Source: Bacillus sp. AFS059628 (lineage in GTDB: Bacteria; Bacillota; Bacilli; Bacillales; Bacillaceae_G). Taken from it: a stretch of DNA of 61,820 nt. Positions within the stretch are counted from its first letter, which is position 1; each line of letters starts with the position of its first letter. The stretch covers positions 1 through 61,820 of the forward strand of contig NZ_NVEC01000102.1 of NCBI RefSeq assembly GCF_002571225.1, written 5' to 3'. Below the pieces are notes generated by a model. That model saw only the letters and a program-made list of their open reading frames with translations, ran no database searches and was not told the DNA's origin. Positions 49,466 through 59,173 of the stretch are shown here, piece after piece. The translations under genes and the position numbers were made by a program.

Positions 49466-50215
49466 ATGAACGAATTAGAGTACAAAAACTTTTATGATAA
49501 AGTAGGAAGATTAAATGGATGGGATTTTAGTAAAGTAAAAGGTGAAACTGTAGGAGATTCATGGGACTTTTATGGTGAGGTAAAAGAAAGGTGCAAGCCA
49601 TCACATATTTTACTAGATGTTGGTACAGGTGGAGGAGAAAATGTACTTAACATAGCATCTTCGGCTAAATTGTTAGTTGGAATAGATAATTCTAACGGAA
49701 TGATTGAAAAAGCACATTCCAATTTGAGAAAATCAGATGTACAAAATGTTGAGTTTCTTCAAATGGATTCTGCAGCTTTAACGTTTCCGCATGCGCATTT
49801 TGATATTGCTTCTAGTTGTCACGCACCGTTTATAGCATCTGAATTAGCAAAAGTAATGAAAAAAGGTGCTTTGTTTTTAACACAACAAGTTAGCGAACAT
49901 GATAAATTGAACTTGAAAGAGGCATTTGGAAGAGGACAATGCTTTGGTGAAAGAGATGGAACTTTAAAAGAAAAGTATATGGGTGAACTTATAAGTGCAG
50001 GATTTGAACTCGTGCAAGTACTTGAATATGATGTTACTGATTATTACAGTACGGCTGAAGATCTCATTTTCTTATTAAAACATACGCCTATTATTCCTAG
50101 GTTTGGAGAAGAAGAGGATTTTACTATTTTACAAAAGTTCATTGACATGAATAGTTCTGAAAAAGGGATTCGTACAAATTCAAAAAGGTTTATGATGATT
50201 GCTGTAAAATCATAA
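49466..50215 (+). CDS. Class I SAM-dependent methyltransferase
   Basis: ATG 49466 follows AAAGGGGA. In the 249-residue protein, motif I is LLDVGTGGGENVLNIA near residue 53. GIDNSNGMIEKA (acidic residue binding the ribose) and QMDSAALTFPHAHFDIASS (motif post-I and II) follow. A C-terminal substrate domain comes last. The segment near the N-terminus (YDKVGRLNGWDFSKVKG) is typical of Bacillus small-molecule methyltransferases of unknown substrate. It is monocistronic. Confidence 0.9.
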   Translation: MNELEYKNFYDKVGRLNGWDFSKVKGETVGDSWDFYGEVKERCKPSHILLDVGTGGGENVLNIASSAKLLVGIDNSNGMIEKAHSNLRKSDVQNVEFLQMDSAALTFPHAHFDIASSCHAPFIASELAKVMKKGALFLTQQVSEHDKLNLKEAFGRGQCFGERDGTLKEKYMGELISAGFELVQVLEYDVTDYYSTAEDLIFLLKHTPIIPRFGEEEDFTILQKFIDMNSSEKGIRTNSKRFMMIAVKS

Positions 50216-50229
50216 TATGTTTTATTGTA

Positions 50230-50265
50230 AAAGTTGCTTTTCGTTTAAGGAAAGGCAGCTTTTTT
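50230..50265 (+). terminator. Rho-independent terminator
   Basis: AAGTTGCTTTTC and GAAAGGCAGCTT pair, followed by TTTTTG. Confidence 0.8.
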
Positions 50266-50423
50266 GTATGGAAACAATACTATATATTAATAATGAAAGA
50301 AGCTAACATATTCATACTAAAGTTGTAGTTTTTTATTTGAAAAATCCATCCTTCCGTTTGATTCTATCTATTTATAAATGTAATACAATACGAATAGATA
50401 ATAAGAAACAAGGGGGATGGAAC

Positions 50424-51218
50424 GTGATTACACATATATCAAATATAAAACTACAAACGGTTTCCATAGAAGGGGTAAAACAAGTTTATAAGGATATATT
50501 ATCTTTTCCAATCAAAAAAGAAACAGCATCGTTTATTCAATTTGAAGTAACGCCATACACAACAATTAGCTTTCAAGAAGCGTATGAACCAATTGCACCT
50601 GCACATTTTGCTTTTGAGATTCCATATTCAAAATTTCATGAAACAGCAAGGTGGTTAAAGGATTCTGGATTACTCATTGTGAAATGGAAAAATGGAAATG
50701 TAATTGGTGAAGAGAATGGTTTATTTAATGTATACTTTAAAGACGGTGATGGAAACCTTCTCGAAATTATCGCACATAGTTATGTTAAAGAAGGTGTAGT
50801 AGTACCGCATTCGCCTTTAAACATTTTATATGTAAGAGAAATCGGACTTCCCGTTAAAAGTGTACCTGTATTTACAGAATGGTTGAAATCAAATCTCAAT
50901 ATGAAAACGATGGAAGATGGGGCTATTTTCAACTTTGTTATAGGGGGCACAGCATATATTGTTGCAACATGGTGGCAACGACCTTGGATCCCGATTGCGA
51001 TGAAAGCTTTACCACCTAAAGTGCATGTTTCTTTTGGAACACCGGACCCTGCATTTTTACAGCAAATTCAAATTAACTTTAAGAAAAATAGTGTACCATT
51101 TCAATGTAAGCATAATGAAGTGTCATTTATTGAACAGGGATATGCATTTTCAATTGTGCATACACCAGAGTTCCATTCTGATATTCCAAGTAAATTAAAC
51201 TTACCGCTTTCTATTTAA
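50424..51218 (+). CDS. VOC (glyoxalase) family protein
   Basis: I start at GTG 50424 (read MITHISNIKLQTV) behind AGGGGGATGG. The 264-residue protein has two VOC halves. The first half (SNIKLQTVSIEGVKQVYKDIL, FEIPYSKFHETARWLKDSG, FKDGDGNLLEII) is a complete beta-alpha-beta-beta-beta module with the DGNLLE metal-ligand Glu. The second half (EIGLPVKSVPVFTEWLKSNL, then IVHTPEF) is more divergent. This layout fits ring-cleavage or resistance-type VOC proteins. The activity is unknown. Confidence 0.85.
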   Translation: MITHISNIKLQTVSIEGVKQVYKDILSFPIKKETASFIQFEVTPYTTISFQEAYEPIAPAHFAFEIPYSKFHETARWLKDSGLLIVKWKNGNVIGEENGLFNVYFKDGDGNLLEIIAHSYVKEGVVVPHSPLNILYVREIGLPVKSVPVFTEWLKSNLNMKTMEDGAIFNFVIGGTAYIVATWWQRPWIPIAMKALPPKVHVSFGTPDPAFLQQIQINFKKNSVPFQCKHNEVSFIEQGYAFSIVHTPEFHSDIPSKLNLPLSI

Positions 51219-51241
51219 GGATGGGAAGTGGTAAGTTTTTT
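51198..51241 (+). terminator. Terminator overlapping the VOC gene end
   Basis: AACTTACCGCTTTC (last codons) pairs with GGGAAGTGGTAAGTT, followed by TTTT. The stop codon sits in the loop. Confidence 0.8.
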
Positions 51242-51334
51242 GTATTTTCATGGAGAAGGGTTTTCGCTTTATTACAATGAATTTATAAAGGCGTATAAGA
51301 TGCTAGCTTATTTTACTGTAAGGAGAGAAATGAA

Positions 51335-52084
51335 TTGAATCTAGGAAATCCGATAGCAAAAGGGAACACAGCGGAAATTTATCTATATGATAATAAGATT
51401 ATGAAATTATTTAAAGATTACCTCCCAAATACAGAGTCTATGAATGAAGCAAAAAAACAAAAATATTCGTATTCATGCGGGCTATCAGTTCCAAACGTAT
51501 TTGAAGTGACTAAGATACAAAATAGACAGGCAATTATTATGGAATACGTAAAAGGGGACAGTATAGGTGATCTCCTGCTTAATAATCTAAATGAGGCAGA
51601 GTATTATATAAATATTTGTGTGAATGAACAAAAAAAGATTCACGCTATACGTGTGAATACGGGTGAAATGGAAGCAATGGAGGAAAGGTTAGAGCGTCAA
51701 ATTAAATCTGTACATAAATTGGATGGAAAACAAAAGGAAAGTATATTGAATAAGTTACATTCAATCAAATTTGATCCTATATTATGCCATGGCGATTTCC
51801 ATCCATTTAATCTAATTTTAAGTGAAAAGAATGTAAGTATTATAGACTGGGTAGATGCTTGTTCAGGTGATATTCGTGCAGAGGTGTTTCGTACATATTT
51901 ATTATATGCGCAGTCTTATATAGAATTAGCGAAAATGTATTTACAAATATATTGCCGCAATTCCGATCTAACAAGAGATGAGATCTTTCAATGGGCTCCT
52001 ATTATGATTGCAGCTAGATTTTCTGAGAGAGTATCTCCGCAAAATGAAGTGTATGTAAACAGATTATTGTCTCAGTATTTATAA
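51335..52084 (+). CDS. Aminoglycoside phosphotransferase-like kinase
   Basis: The start is TTG 51335 behind AAGGAGAG; an ATG five bases earlier is out of frame. In the 249-residue APH-type protein, MEYVKGDSIGDLL is the hinge, LCHGDFHPFNLIL the Brenner-type catalytic loop (HGDxHxxN), and IIDWVDACSGD the metal-binding DxD-like site. It probably phosphorylates a small metabolite or antibiotic. It stands alone before a strong terminator. Confidence 0.88.
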   Translation: MNLGNPIAKGNTAEIYLYDNKIMKLFKDYLPNTESMNEAKKQKYSYSCGLSVPNVFEVTKIQNRQAIIMEYVKGDSIGDLLLNNLNEAEYYINICVNEQKKIHAIRVNTGEMEAMEERLERQIKSVHKLDGKQKESILNKLHSIKFDPILCHGDFHPFNLILSEKNVSIIDWVDACSGDIRAEVFRTYLLYAQSYIELAKMYLQIYCRNSDLTRDEIFQWAPIMIAARFSERVSPQNEVYVNRLLSQYL

Positions 52085-52113
52085 GTAATAAAACAAAGGT
52101 TATTTAGTAGCTA

Positions 52114-52165
52114 AAATACTGTTGTTTAACTAAAGTTTCCTTGTAGTTAAACAACAGTATTTTTA
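52114..52165. terminator. 19-bp perfect bidirectional terminator
   Basis: Arms 52114-52132 and 52144-52162 are exact complements (core CTGTTGTTTAACTA), between two converging APH-type genes. Confidence 0.92.
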
Positions 52166-52252
52166 AACATTGATATAGGTATATTTAGTTTCGATCTTCA
52201 TCCTATAAAGATTCATTATCCGTACTTGTTCCTCAGTTAATTTTTCTTTATC

Positions 52253-53110
52253 TTAATATATATGTATTAAGCTATATTCAAAAATCTCCTTTAATTTAAT
52301 AAACATTGGAAACTTTTCTATCATCTCTTTAGGTAGTTCATTTTCTTTTTGATATCCTTCAAATAGTGCTTTTGTAATAGAGTGCTCATAGTCAACGATA
52401 TTCCCATTTCCAGCAAATGAATATTCTATCGCACTATAAATAGGAACTGCTAAATCGAATAGGTAAAAATGTTTTTCACAGTCTTGAAAATCAATCATTA
52501 TTAAGTTTGAATTGTTTTCAACTAATATATTTTCTAACCATAAATCACCGTGAATTAAGCCGTAATTCGAAGTGGATTTTTGTAGCTTTTTTATAGAAGT
52601 TAAAACGTCAGATGCAATTTCTCTTATAGTAGTTTCTTCTTTAGGGATATACTTAAGAAAATTATACTCTTCATTTTCATACCAATCGTTTATATGTTTA
52701 ACTGGATTAGTCTGTTCAAAGCTTTTAGAAATACGATGTAATTTTCCAATTTGTTTACCAAGCTTTTTAAATATTTTAGAATTCCATTCGCACCTTGGTA
52801 AATGTATACCAGGCGCAGCTTTATATAATACAGCAAATAGCTCTTCGTCTAATGTTAATTTCTCTACTAAATTCCCATTAAGAGAAGGTAATATTGGAGG
52901 AACTGCTAAACCATTTTGATATAAAAAGTTCGTATATGTAACTTCTTCTAACTGTTCTTCATATGTTTTGTAGTTTGTAATTCTAATGAAGTATGTATCT
53001 AGTTCTGTAATACATTGATACATTTCATTCGTTATTGGTTTAATGTTAATAAAATTTAATAGATATCGTTCATTTATTAATTTGAGTATTTCTTTTTCTA
53101 GCTCGTTCAT
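52253..53110 (-). CDS. APH-family kinase (SrkA/HSK2-like)
   Basis: The 285-residue protein starts at ATG 53110 behind GAAAGGACG. Its catalytic loop is LIHGDLWLENILVE near residue 187, and the metal site is MIDFQDCEKHFYLFDLAVPIY. This resembles SrkA/homoserine-kinase-II and CotS-like proteins. The N-lobe (LDTYFIRITNYKTYEEQLEEV) is complete. Together with the converging gene at 51335 it makes two APH-type enzymes side by side, but they are not in one operon. The substrate is unknown. Confidence 0.85.
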   Translation of the reverse strand: MNELEKEILKLINERYLLNFINIKPITNEMYQCITELDTYFIRITNYKTYEEQLEEVTYTNFLYQNGLAVPPILPSLNGNLVEKLTLDEELFAVLYKAAPGIHLPRCEWNSKIFKKLGKQIGKLHRISKSFEQTNPVKHINDWYENEEYNFLKYIPKEETTIREIASDVLTSIKKLQKSTSNYGLIHGDLWLENILVENNSNLIMIDFQDCEKHFYLFDLAVPIYSAIEYSFAGNGNIVDYEHSITKALFEGYQKENELPKEMIEKFPMFIKLKEIFEYSLIHIY

Positions 53111-53302
53111 TGTAACGTCCTTTCTGAACTGTGATTTTTTAACAGATAACTAAAAGAATCTTAATTTACAACATTCGTGTTTTATTTTTGATATCCTTTA
53201 AAATGAAGCATGATGTCATGAATGGCTCCTGTTAGAAAACACAAGAAATATCAAAAGAAAGCAACGAACCTCTTTTATACTTATAAATAAGGAGTGAAGG
53301 AA

Positions 53303-54397
53303 ATGAATGAACATATACAGCAGATGATTGATTGGATTGAGAGCAATTTAAATGAAAAATTTTCATTAAATGCATTATCCCATTATATGGGCTATTCTCC
53401 GTATTACTGTTCTTTTAGATTTCACCAAGTAACAGGCATTAGTATTAGGCGCTATATTCTTTTACGAAGACTGTATTTATCTACGGAGGATTTGAAAAAT
53501 GATAGAAAGATAATAGATATTGCATTGGATTACGATTATTCTTCACAAGAGGCTTATAGTAGAGCTTTTAAGACTGTTTTTGGAATGAATCCAAGAGAAT
53601 ACCAACGTAACAACATGCCTATTCAATCATTTGTTAAACTCAATATAAATAAAGAAGGGGAGTTTAAAATGAACGTTTCTAGAAAATTAGAGGTTGAGCA
53701 GTTACGAAATGCGAAAAGAGAGCTGTTTGATAGAGATGTACTGAACATATTAAATGGTCAAATGATGTATGAAGAATTTAAAACGGAGAAGCTAATGGGT
53801 GAGTCTAATTATGCCCCATTTAACGAGGCCATGTGTGTAAATAGCGCTACTACACAAGTTTTTAATGATGAGTTTATTAAAACAAGAGCAGAAGGACATA
53901 ACAGTTCAGTAGAAAGTTATACAAAAAAGGTTATAGATCCGTTAAAAAATCTTTTTACGAAAAAGTATAAATGCATTGTTTTATGGTTCGGTGAAGATAT
54001 GTTTTGCCAAATGAATCTACTTACTATACTTTCATATCTTGAACAGTCTTGTTATGAAGGGAAAGTATACTTAAATAGTTTCAGGGAGGATGAATTTAAA
54101 GTAAATCAAATTGAACTTGAATTGGGTAATTATTCTACTATATACAATGAAGTATTAGTAAACCATAAAAAGACTTCCCATAAGGTACCACCTGTAATGT
54201 ATCAGGCTATAGACTTATATTTAGAAATGCTAAAAGAAGATAATATCGTAATGAAATTCATCTCTAAAAATCAAAGTTTATCAAATCAAGAACTATTAAT
54301 AAAGTTGTTTCAACTTTTTCCAACAATCGGATATGGTGATACTCAGTACATAGAATTGATAAATAAAATAAAGAAGAAAGCTGAACCTAAAATATAG
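53303..54397 (+). CDS. AraC-type regulator fused to a DUF1835-like domain
   Basis: I start at ATG 53303 (MNEHIQQMIDW) with AAGGAG nine bases upstream. Residues 1-105 form an AraC double HTH: FSLNALSHYMGYSPYYCSFRFHQVTG, then IIDIALDYDYSSQEAYSRAFKTVFGMNPREY. Residues 125-360 form a second domain with YAPFNEAMCVN, then KYKCIVLWFGEDMFCQMNLLTIL, like DUF1835 (LxxGxDxxCxxNLL). The DNA-binding domain is N-terminal, the reverse of most AraC proteins, so the C-terminal part may sense a ligand. The target is unknown. Confidence 0.85.
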   Translation: MNEHIQQMIDWIESNLNEKFSLNALSHYMGYSPYYCSFRFHQVTGISIRRYILLRRLYLSTEDLKNDRKIIDIALDYDYSSQEAYSRAFKTVFGMNPREYQRNNMPIQSFVKLNINKEGEFKMNVSRKLEVEQLRNAKRELFDRDVLNILNGQMMYEEFKTEKLMGESNYAPFNEAMCVNSATTQVFNDEFIKTRAEGHNSSVESYTKKVIDPLKNLFTKKYKCIVLWFGEDMFCQMNLLTILSYLEQSCYEGKVYLNSFREDEFKVNQIELELGNYSTIYNEVLVNHKKTSHKVPPVMYQAIDLYLEMLKEDNIVMKFISKNQSLSNQELLIKLFQLFPTIGYGDTQYIELINKIKKKAEPKI

Positions 54398-54411
54398 GAA
54401 CAGCTTACTTC

Positions 54412-56103
54412 TTACAATTGTTCAAGTGACTCTAATTCGTCCTCTACAAATAACATTAGTTCTTTAATCGTTTCTCCAGAAAAATCAAAACGAATTCCAG
54501 CCGCTTCATATATTTCCGGTAAAGATTTAGAGCTACCTAATGATAAAGCTTTTTTATAATTTTCTATTGCTTGTTTAGGATTTTCTTTATATTGTTTATA
54601 CATTTGCAACGCACCAAGCTGTGCAATAGCATATTCGATGTAATAGAATGGGATTTCGAATATGTGTAATACAGGTAACCAGCCAGTTGCGATCCAATTT
54701 TCATACCCTTCGATATTTACGACGTTTGATTGGTAAGTGTTATGTAATTCTAAATATTTTTCGTTTCTTTCCTTAGCAGTATGATTAGGATTTTCATACA
54801 TCCAATGCTGGTATTGATCAACGATAAGCATTGGGGGTAAATACTTAACAATATCTTTAAAGAAATCTAATTTTGCTTTTATAAATTCTTTGTTATTATC
54901 ATAAAATGTATCCCAATATTCCATCGAAAATAATTCCATCGTCATGCTAGCGAGTTCAGCTGATTCAGAAGGGATTTCTAAATATTTTTGTAGCTCTAAC
55001 TGCTTCATACATTCATTATGAATACTATGACCCATTTCATGGAGGAAAATAGTAACATCATCATGTGTATGATTGAGATTCATGAAAATGAAAGATAATC
55101 GAGAAACAGGCAAATATTCGCAAAATCCTCCTGGCGCTTTTCCTTTACGACTTTCTAAATCTAAGCAATTATTTTCATGCATACGATTCAGTAGTACAGA
55201 AAATTCAGGGTCTAGTTTATGTAAAATATAAGAACTTTTTTCGATTAATTCACTCGCATCTTCAATTGGTTTTAATACTTTTTGATTTGGTGCAGTTGCT
55301 TTTAAATCCCATGGACGAAGAATATCTACTTGAAGTTCAGATTTTTTCTCATTAAATATTTTATCGATAAGTGGTACTACGTATTTACGAATAGATTCAG
55401 CAAGCTCATAACAATCATTAGGCGTATAATCAAAACGTTCATGTTTTTTAAACATATAATCACGATAATTATCTAATTGAATATTTTTAGCCTTTTGATG
55501 ACGGATTGCGATTAATTCATTTAATATATGTTGTAATGTATCTTCAACAGATAAGAATGTTGAAGAAATGAGCGTTTTTGCTTTTTTTCGTATATGACGA
55601 TCCGGATCTTGTAAGTAAGACTGTAGTTCAGTAATTGTTTTTTCTTCACCGTCCCATTGTGCAGTTAAACCACCTGTAATTTCGAAGTACTCGGTTATTA
55701 GTTTGTCTTCGCTTATTTCTAAATCAATGTTCTTTTCGCAAAATAAAGTTTGCGCATTCTTAATTCTTTTGTCTAGTAAGCTATACTTTTTTACATCAAG
55801 TTCCATTCGAAAAGGTGACTCTAAATATTTATTATCAAATGAATTTTGATAACGTTTCAAAAGAGGGCGTACATATTGTTGATCATATTCAAAAGTATCT
55901 TTTATTTTTTTATTATTTGTATTACATTGAAATGCGATATAGTGCGATGTTAACTGTTCTTCAATTTCCCAAATGACTGTAAATTGTTTTTTTAACCAGT
56001 TTTCAAGCTCTAGCTTTGAAGAAATCTCTTTATTTAATAAAGTAGAAAGAGTTTTTTCTAATTCTAGAACGTTACTAATATCAATTGTATTTAAGCGCTG
56101 CAT
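54412..56103 (-). CDS. M3 family oligoendopeptidase (PepF-like)
   Basis: This 563-residue protein has an N-terminal helical oligopeptidase_F domain (residues 100-170), then the M3 zinc motif LHEMGHSIH near 352 (HExxH) and the third-ligand Glu in ESAELASMTMELFSMEYW about 25 residues later. A Tyr/His-rich C-terminal helix (IPFYYIEYAIAQLG) completes the substrate pocket. It cleaves short cytoplasmic peptides. It is transcribed divergently from the MocR-type regulator gene at 56279, a plausible regulator. Confidence 0.9.
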   Translation of the reverse strand: MQRLNTIDISNVLELEKTLSTLLNKEISSKLELENWLKKQFTVIWEIEEQLTSHYIAFQCNTNNKKIKDTFEYDQQYVRPLLKRYQNSFDNKYLESPFRMELDVKKYSLLDKRIKNAQTLFCEKNIDLEISEDKLITEYFEITGGLTAQWDGEEKTITELQSYLQDPDRHIRKKAKTLISSTFLSVEDTLQHILNELIAIRHQKAKNIQLDNYRDYMFKKHERFDYTPNDCYELAESIRKYVVPLIDKIFNEKKSELQVDILRPWDLKATAPNQKVLKPIEDASELIEKSSYILHKLDPEFSVLLNRMHENNCLDLESRKGKAPGGFCEYLPVSRLSFIFMNLNHTHDDVTIFLHEMGHSIHNECMKQLELQKYLEIPSESAELASMTMELFSMEYWDTFYDNNKEFIKAKLDFFKDIVKYLPPMLIVDQYQHWMYENPNHTAKERNEKYLELHNTYQSNVVNIEGYENWIATGWLPVLHIFEIPFYYIEYAIAQLGALQMYKQYKENPKQAIENYKKALSLGSSKSLPEIYEAAGIRFDFSGETIKELMLFVEDELESLEQL

Positions 56104-56278
56104 GACATATCCCTCACTTTTTATTCATTCATGGAGATATTCTACTTATTAATTGTAATTTCCTTGTTAAGAGAAGGGAATGTAAAATAATGTTAAACTT
56201 TAAAGTGGTAGAAGGGATGTATTTCTGTTTGCTTAAGAATGAGGAATATTTTTAAGTCCTTGCATAAGGGGTGAAATA

Positions 56279-57658
56279 ATGTATAAGTATTTACATATTT
56301 TTAATGATATAGAAAACATGATTCAACATGGAGAAATAAAAGAAGGAAAGAAATTACCGTCTATACGATCGCTTGTTACGCAATATGAATGCAATAAGGC
56401 GACAGTTATACGGGCACTACATGAATTAGAAAAGCGTCATATTATTTATTCCGTCCCTCAAAGTGGATACTACGTTGTTCGAAAGTCAGGGAGTTTTGTA
56501 GAGAATGATGAGATAATTAATTTTGCTTCCTCAGCACCAGATCCAGATGTTTTTCCATATTTAGATTTTCAACATTGTATTAATAAAGCCATTGATACAT
56601 ATAAAAATGACTTGTTCGTATATGGGACGCCAAAAGGTTTACCGTCTTTAATTCCGGTCATTCAAAAACAATTAGCAAACTATCAAGTCTTCACTAAAGA
56701 AGAAAATATTTTTATAACGTCAGGTGTACAGCAGGCGCTAGCAATATTAACTTCTATACCATTTCCAAATGAAAATGAAACGATATTAATTGAACAACCA
56801 ACATATCATCTATATATTGAATATCTAGAAATAAACCAAATCCCTGTAATCGGTATTAAACGTACGAATGAAGGGATTGACTTAAATGAGTTGGAACGTA
56901 TTTTTCGAACAGGTAAAATAAAATTCTTTTATACAATACCAAGATATCATCATCCGCTTGGAACTTCTTATTCTAAAGATGAGAAAGAAAAAATCGTATT
57001 ATTGGCTAAGAAATATAATGTATTTATAGTGGAAGATGATTACTTAGCAGATTTAGAAACGGATTCAAAAGCGGATCCTTTATATAACTTGGATAATTGT
57101 AATCATGTAATATATTTAAAAAGTTACTCGAAGATTATTTTCCCAGGTTTACGGGTTGGAGTTGCGGTCATTCCGCCATCCATCGCAAATGATTTCCATA
57201 AATATAAAAAAATTTTGGATATTGATAGCCCGATGATATCTCAAGCTGCTTTAGAAATTTATATAAAGAGTGGCATGTTTGAACGTCATAAAAATAAAAT
57301 TAAATCTTCCTATCACGATAGATCTAAAAAACTAGCAGAAACATTAGAAAAAGCTCATAGTGAAAACCCGCTTTTATTCACGTATAAAAAGCAAAATACA
57401 ATTGGAATTCATACTTGTTTAAAATTACATAAAACGAGTATTTCAGAAATGTTTTTCCAAAGACTAAGTGAAAAACAAATAAGTATTGATACAATTGATA
57501 AAAATTATGTGAGAGGTTTTCCGAAAGAAAGACTATTAAAGTTAAACGTATCGAATGTAAAGGAAGATAGGATTGAAGAAGGAATTCGTAAAATAATGGA
57601 GGAAATCAAACAATTGGAACATATAACCTTCCAATTTAAAAAAGAAAAAAATGAATAA
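56279..57658 (+). CDS. MocR family regulator (GntR-aminotransferase fusion)
   Basis: ATG 56279 follows AAGGGGTG. In the 459-residue protein, residues 1-70 are a GntR winged helix (GEIKEGKKLPSIRSLVTQYECNK, ATVIRALHELEKRHII). Residues 85-450 are a fold-type I aminotransferase domain with FITSGVQQALAIL, VEDDYLADLE (Asp that contacts PLP) and the PLP lysine in YLKSYSKIIFPGLRVG. MocR proteins use PLP or an aldimine as a signal. Its likely targets are itself or the divergent M3 peptidase gene (176-bp spacer). Confidence 0.92.
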   Translation: MYKYLHIFNDIENMIQHGEIKEGKKLPSIRSLVTQYECNKATVIRALHELEKRHIIYSVPQSGYYVVRKSGSFVENDEIINFASSAPDPDVFPYLDFQHCINKAIDTYKNDLFVYGTPKGLPSLIPVIQKQLANYQVFTKEENIFITSGVQQALAILTSIPFPNENETILIEQPTYHLYIEYLEINQIPVIGIKRTNEGIDLNELERIFRTGKIKFFYTIPRYHHPLGTSYSKDEKEKIVLLAKKYNVFIVEDDYLADLETDSKADPLYNLDNCNHVIYLKSYSKIIFPGLRVGVAVIPPSIANDFHKYKKILDIDSPMISQAALEIYIKSGMFERHKNKIKSSYHDRSKKLAETLEKAHSENPLLFTYKKQNTIGIHTCLKLHKTSISEMFFQRLSEKQISIDTIDKNYVRGFPKERLLKLNVSNVKEDRIEEGIRKIMEEIKQLEHITFQFKKEKNE

Positions 57659-57830
57659 GTAGCTTTGTTGTGAGACGCAAAATAATTCTCTTGTTTGTGT
57701 GTATCGCTATAATAGTTGAAACTATTGTTGTAACTAAATATTATAATAAGGATGATAATTATAATTCTTCAAAGAAACATGGCTAGATTTATCAGAAGAT
57801 AATTCCTAAAGCCAATGCTTAATTAAGGTT

Positions 57831-58073
57831 ATGGCGGGTGTAAACCAATTAGAACGTGATCTGATCCGTAGGTGGAAACATAAAGGGATTGAACTGAATA
57901 AGAAAGAAGGAAAATTTAAAGGTTGGTTAAAGAAATATCATAAAAATCATGCAGGAATGAATTATGCAGTAAAGCTTTATGAAGAGGTAGATATGAATGT
58001 AAATCAAATTTTTGAAATTACAAATGTGTCTAGGGCCTCATTATTTAGAAAGCTATCGGAAAGGAACAGTTGA
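57831..58073 (+). pseudogene. Serine recombinase (resolvase/invertase), C-terminal fragment
   Basis: The frame has the end of the resolvase catalytic domain (AGVNQLERDLIRRW, corresponding to the xxxFERxLIxER helix). A linker follows, and then the DNA-binding HTH YEEVDMNVNQIFEITNVSRASLFRKLSE. The N-terminal part with the catalytic Ser is missing, and upstream frames have stops. It is a remnant of a transposon or invertase gene. Confidence 0.75.
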
Positions 58074-58136
58074 TGAGTTATACTAAAAATCAGAAATATA
58101 TAATAAGGGATAAATTCCATAGAGAGGTGGAATTAC

Positions 58137-59099
58137 ATGCCTAAAATTGATAATATGTTAGCGATTCTATGGATGCTTCGCTCAGGTAAAAAAATTACTG
58201 CAAAACAAATTTCAGAAAAGTTAGAGATGAATATAAGGACTGTGTATCGTTATATTGATACAATTTCAACAAGTGGTGTACCTATAATTTCAGAACCAGG
58301 ACATAACGGTGGATACACGTTATTAAACAATTTTATTGAGGCTCCTCTTTTTTTTGATTTTGAAGAGCAAACTTCACTATTTCACGCTGCTGTTTTTGCA
58401 GAAGAAGCCGGATATTATGGAGGTGAAGCATTAAATAGGGCCATTTCAAAACTAAGTAAATACTCAAATCAAGAGCAGGAAGCAAAGATAAACCGACATT
58501 TAAGTAGTCTAGAAGTAATAAGTCGATTTAGTTCATCCTCTATGGAACATTTTTTGAAGGAGTTGGAGCAGGCCGTAACTGATGGGTATTCAGTAAAAAT
58601 TCTTTATTATAAAAGTGGGAAAAAGCAATTAAATTATAGATTGGTCGATCCGTACAGAATTATCTATTGGAATAATCAGTGGTATGTGATTGGATTTTGT
58701 TATCTTAGGAATGATATCCGTAGTTTTAGGGTAGATCGAATTGAAAATTTAATGCTAACCGAAAATAAGTTTAACCAGCCAGAAAATTTTTCAGCACGTG
58801 ACTTTTTTATAAAAAATCTTCTTCCAACTATAGAAGATAAGGAAGGGATTATTTCTTTGGTTATTAGTGGGGATAAAAGTGTATTGGCTGATATTTGCCA
58901 ACATTGGTTTTTAGGACATTATTTACAAGTGCGGACTTCAAATAAAGCAGTTTTTCTTCTTGAAAAAGATATGATACATACATATGTACCTTATTTACTT
59001 TTACCGTACAATAAATCTATTAAAGTTATTGAGCCAATAAGTCTTAAGAAAAGACTTATTGAAGTTCTGTCGGAATTAATAAAATTTCATGAAGTATGA
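58137..59099 (+). CDS. HTH-WYL domain regulator (YafY/YobV-like)
   Basis: ATG 58137 follows GAGAGGTGG. In the 320-residue protein, the N-terminal HTH (MLAILWMLRSGKKITAKQISEKLEMN, then RTVYRYIDTISTSGVPI) is DeoR-like. The WYL domain lies at about 140-230 (VKILYYKSGKKQLNYRLVDPYRIIYWNNQWYVIGFCYLR), and a WCX-type C-terminal region follows. It lies directly upstream of a DJ-1/PfpI gene with a perfect palindrome between, matching regulator-target pairs such as YobV-type loci in bacilli. Confidence 0.88.
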   Translation: MPKIDNMLAILWMLRSGKKITAKQISEKLEMNIRTVYRYIDTISTSGVPIISEPGHNGGYTLLNNFIEAPLFFDFEEQTSLFHAAVFAEEAGYYGGEALNRAISKLSKYSNQEQEAKINRHLSSLEVISRFSSSSMEHFLKELEQAVTDGYSVKILYYKSGKKQLNYRLVDPYRIIYWNNQWYVIGFCYLRNDIRSFRVDRIENLMLTENKFNQPENFSARDFFIKNLLPTIEDKEGIISLVISGDKSVLADICQHWFLGHYLQVRTSNKAVFLLEKDMIHTYVPYLLLPYNKSIKVIEPISLKKRLIEVLSELIKFHEV

Positions 59100-59100
59100 T

Positions 59101-59141
59101 AACTTCCCTGACGTTAACTGTCAGGGAAGTTATATTATAAT
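59101..59141 (+). promoter_or_regulatory. 12-bp palindrome and -10 box before the DJ-1/PfpI gene
   Basis: AACTTCCCTGAC and GTCAGGGAAGTT (59101-59112, 59120-59131) flank GTTAACT. TATAAT follows at 59136-59141, with a weak TTAACT 16 bases upstream of it. There is no T-run. It reads best as an operator for the WYL regulator overlapping the promoter. It could also end the upstream mRNA. Confidence 0.65.
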
Positions 59142-59173
59142 ATCCATATCAATTGTGATTGGAGTGATATGGG

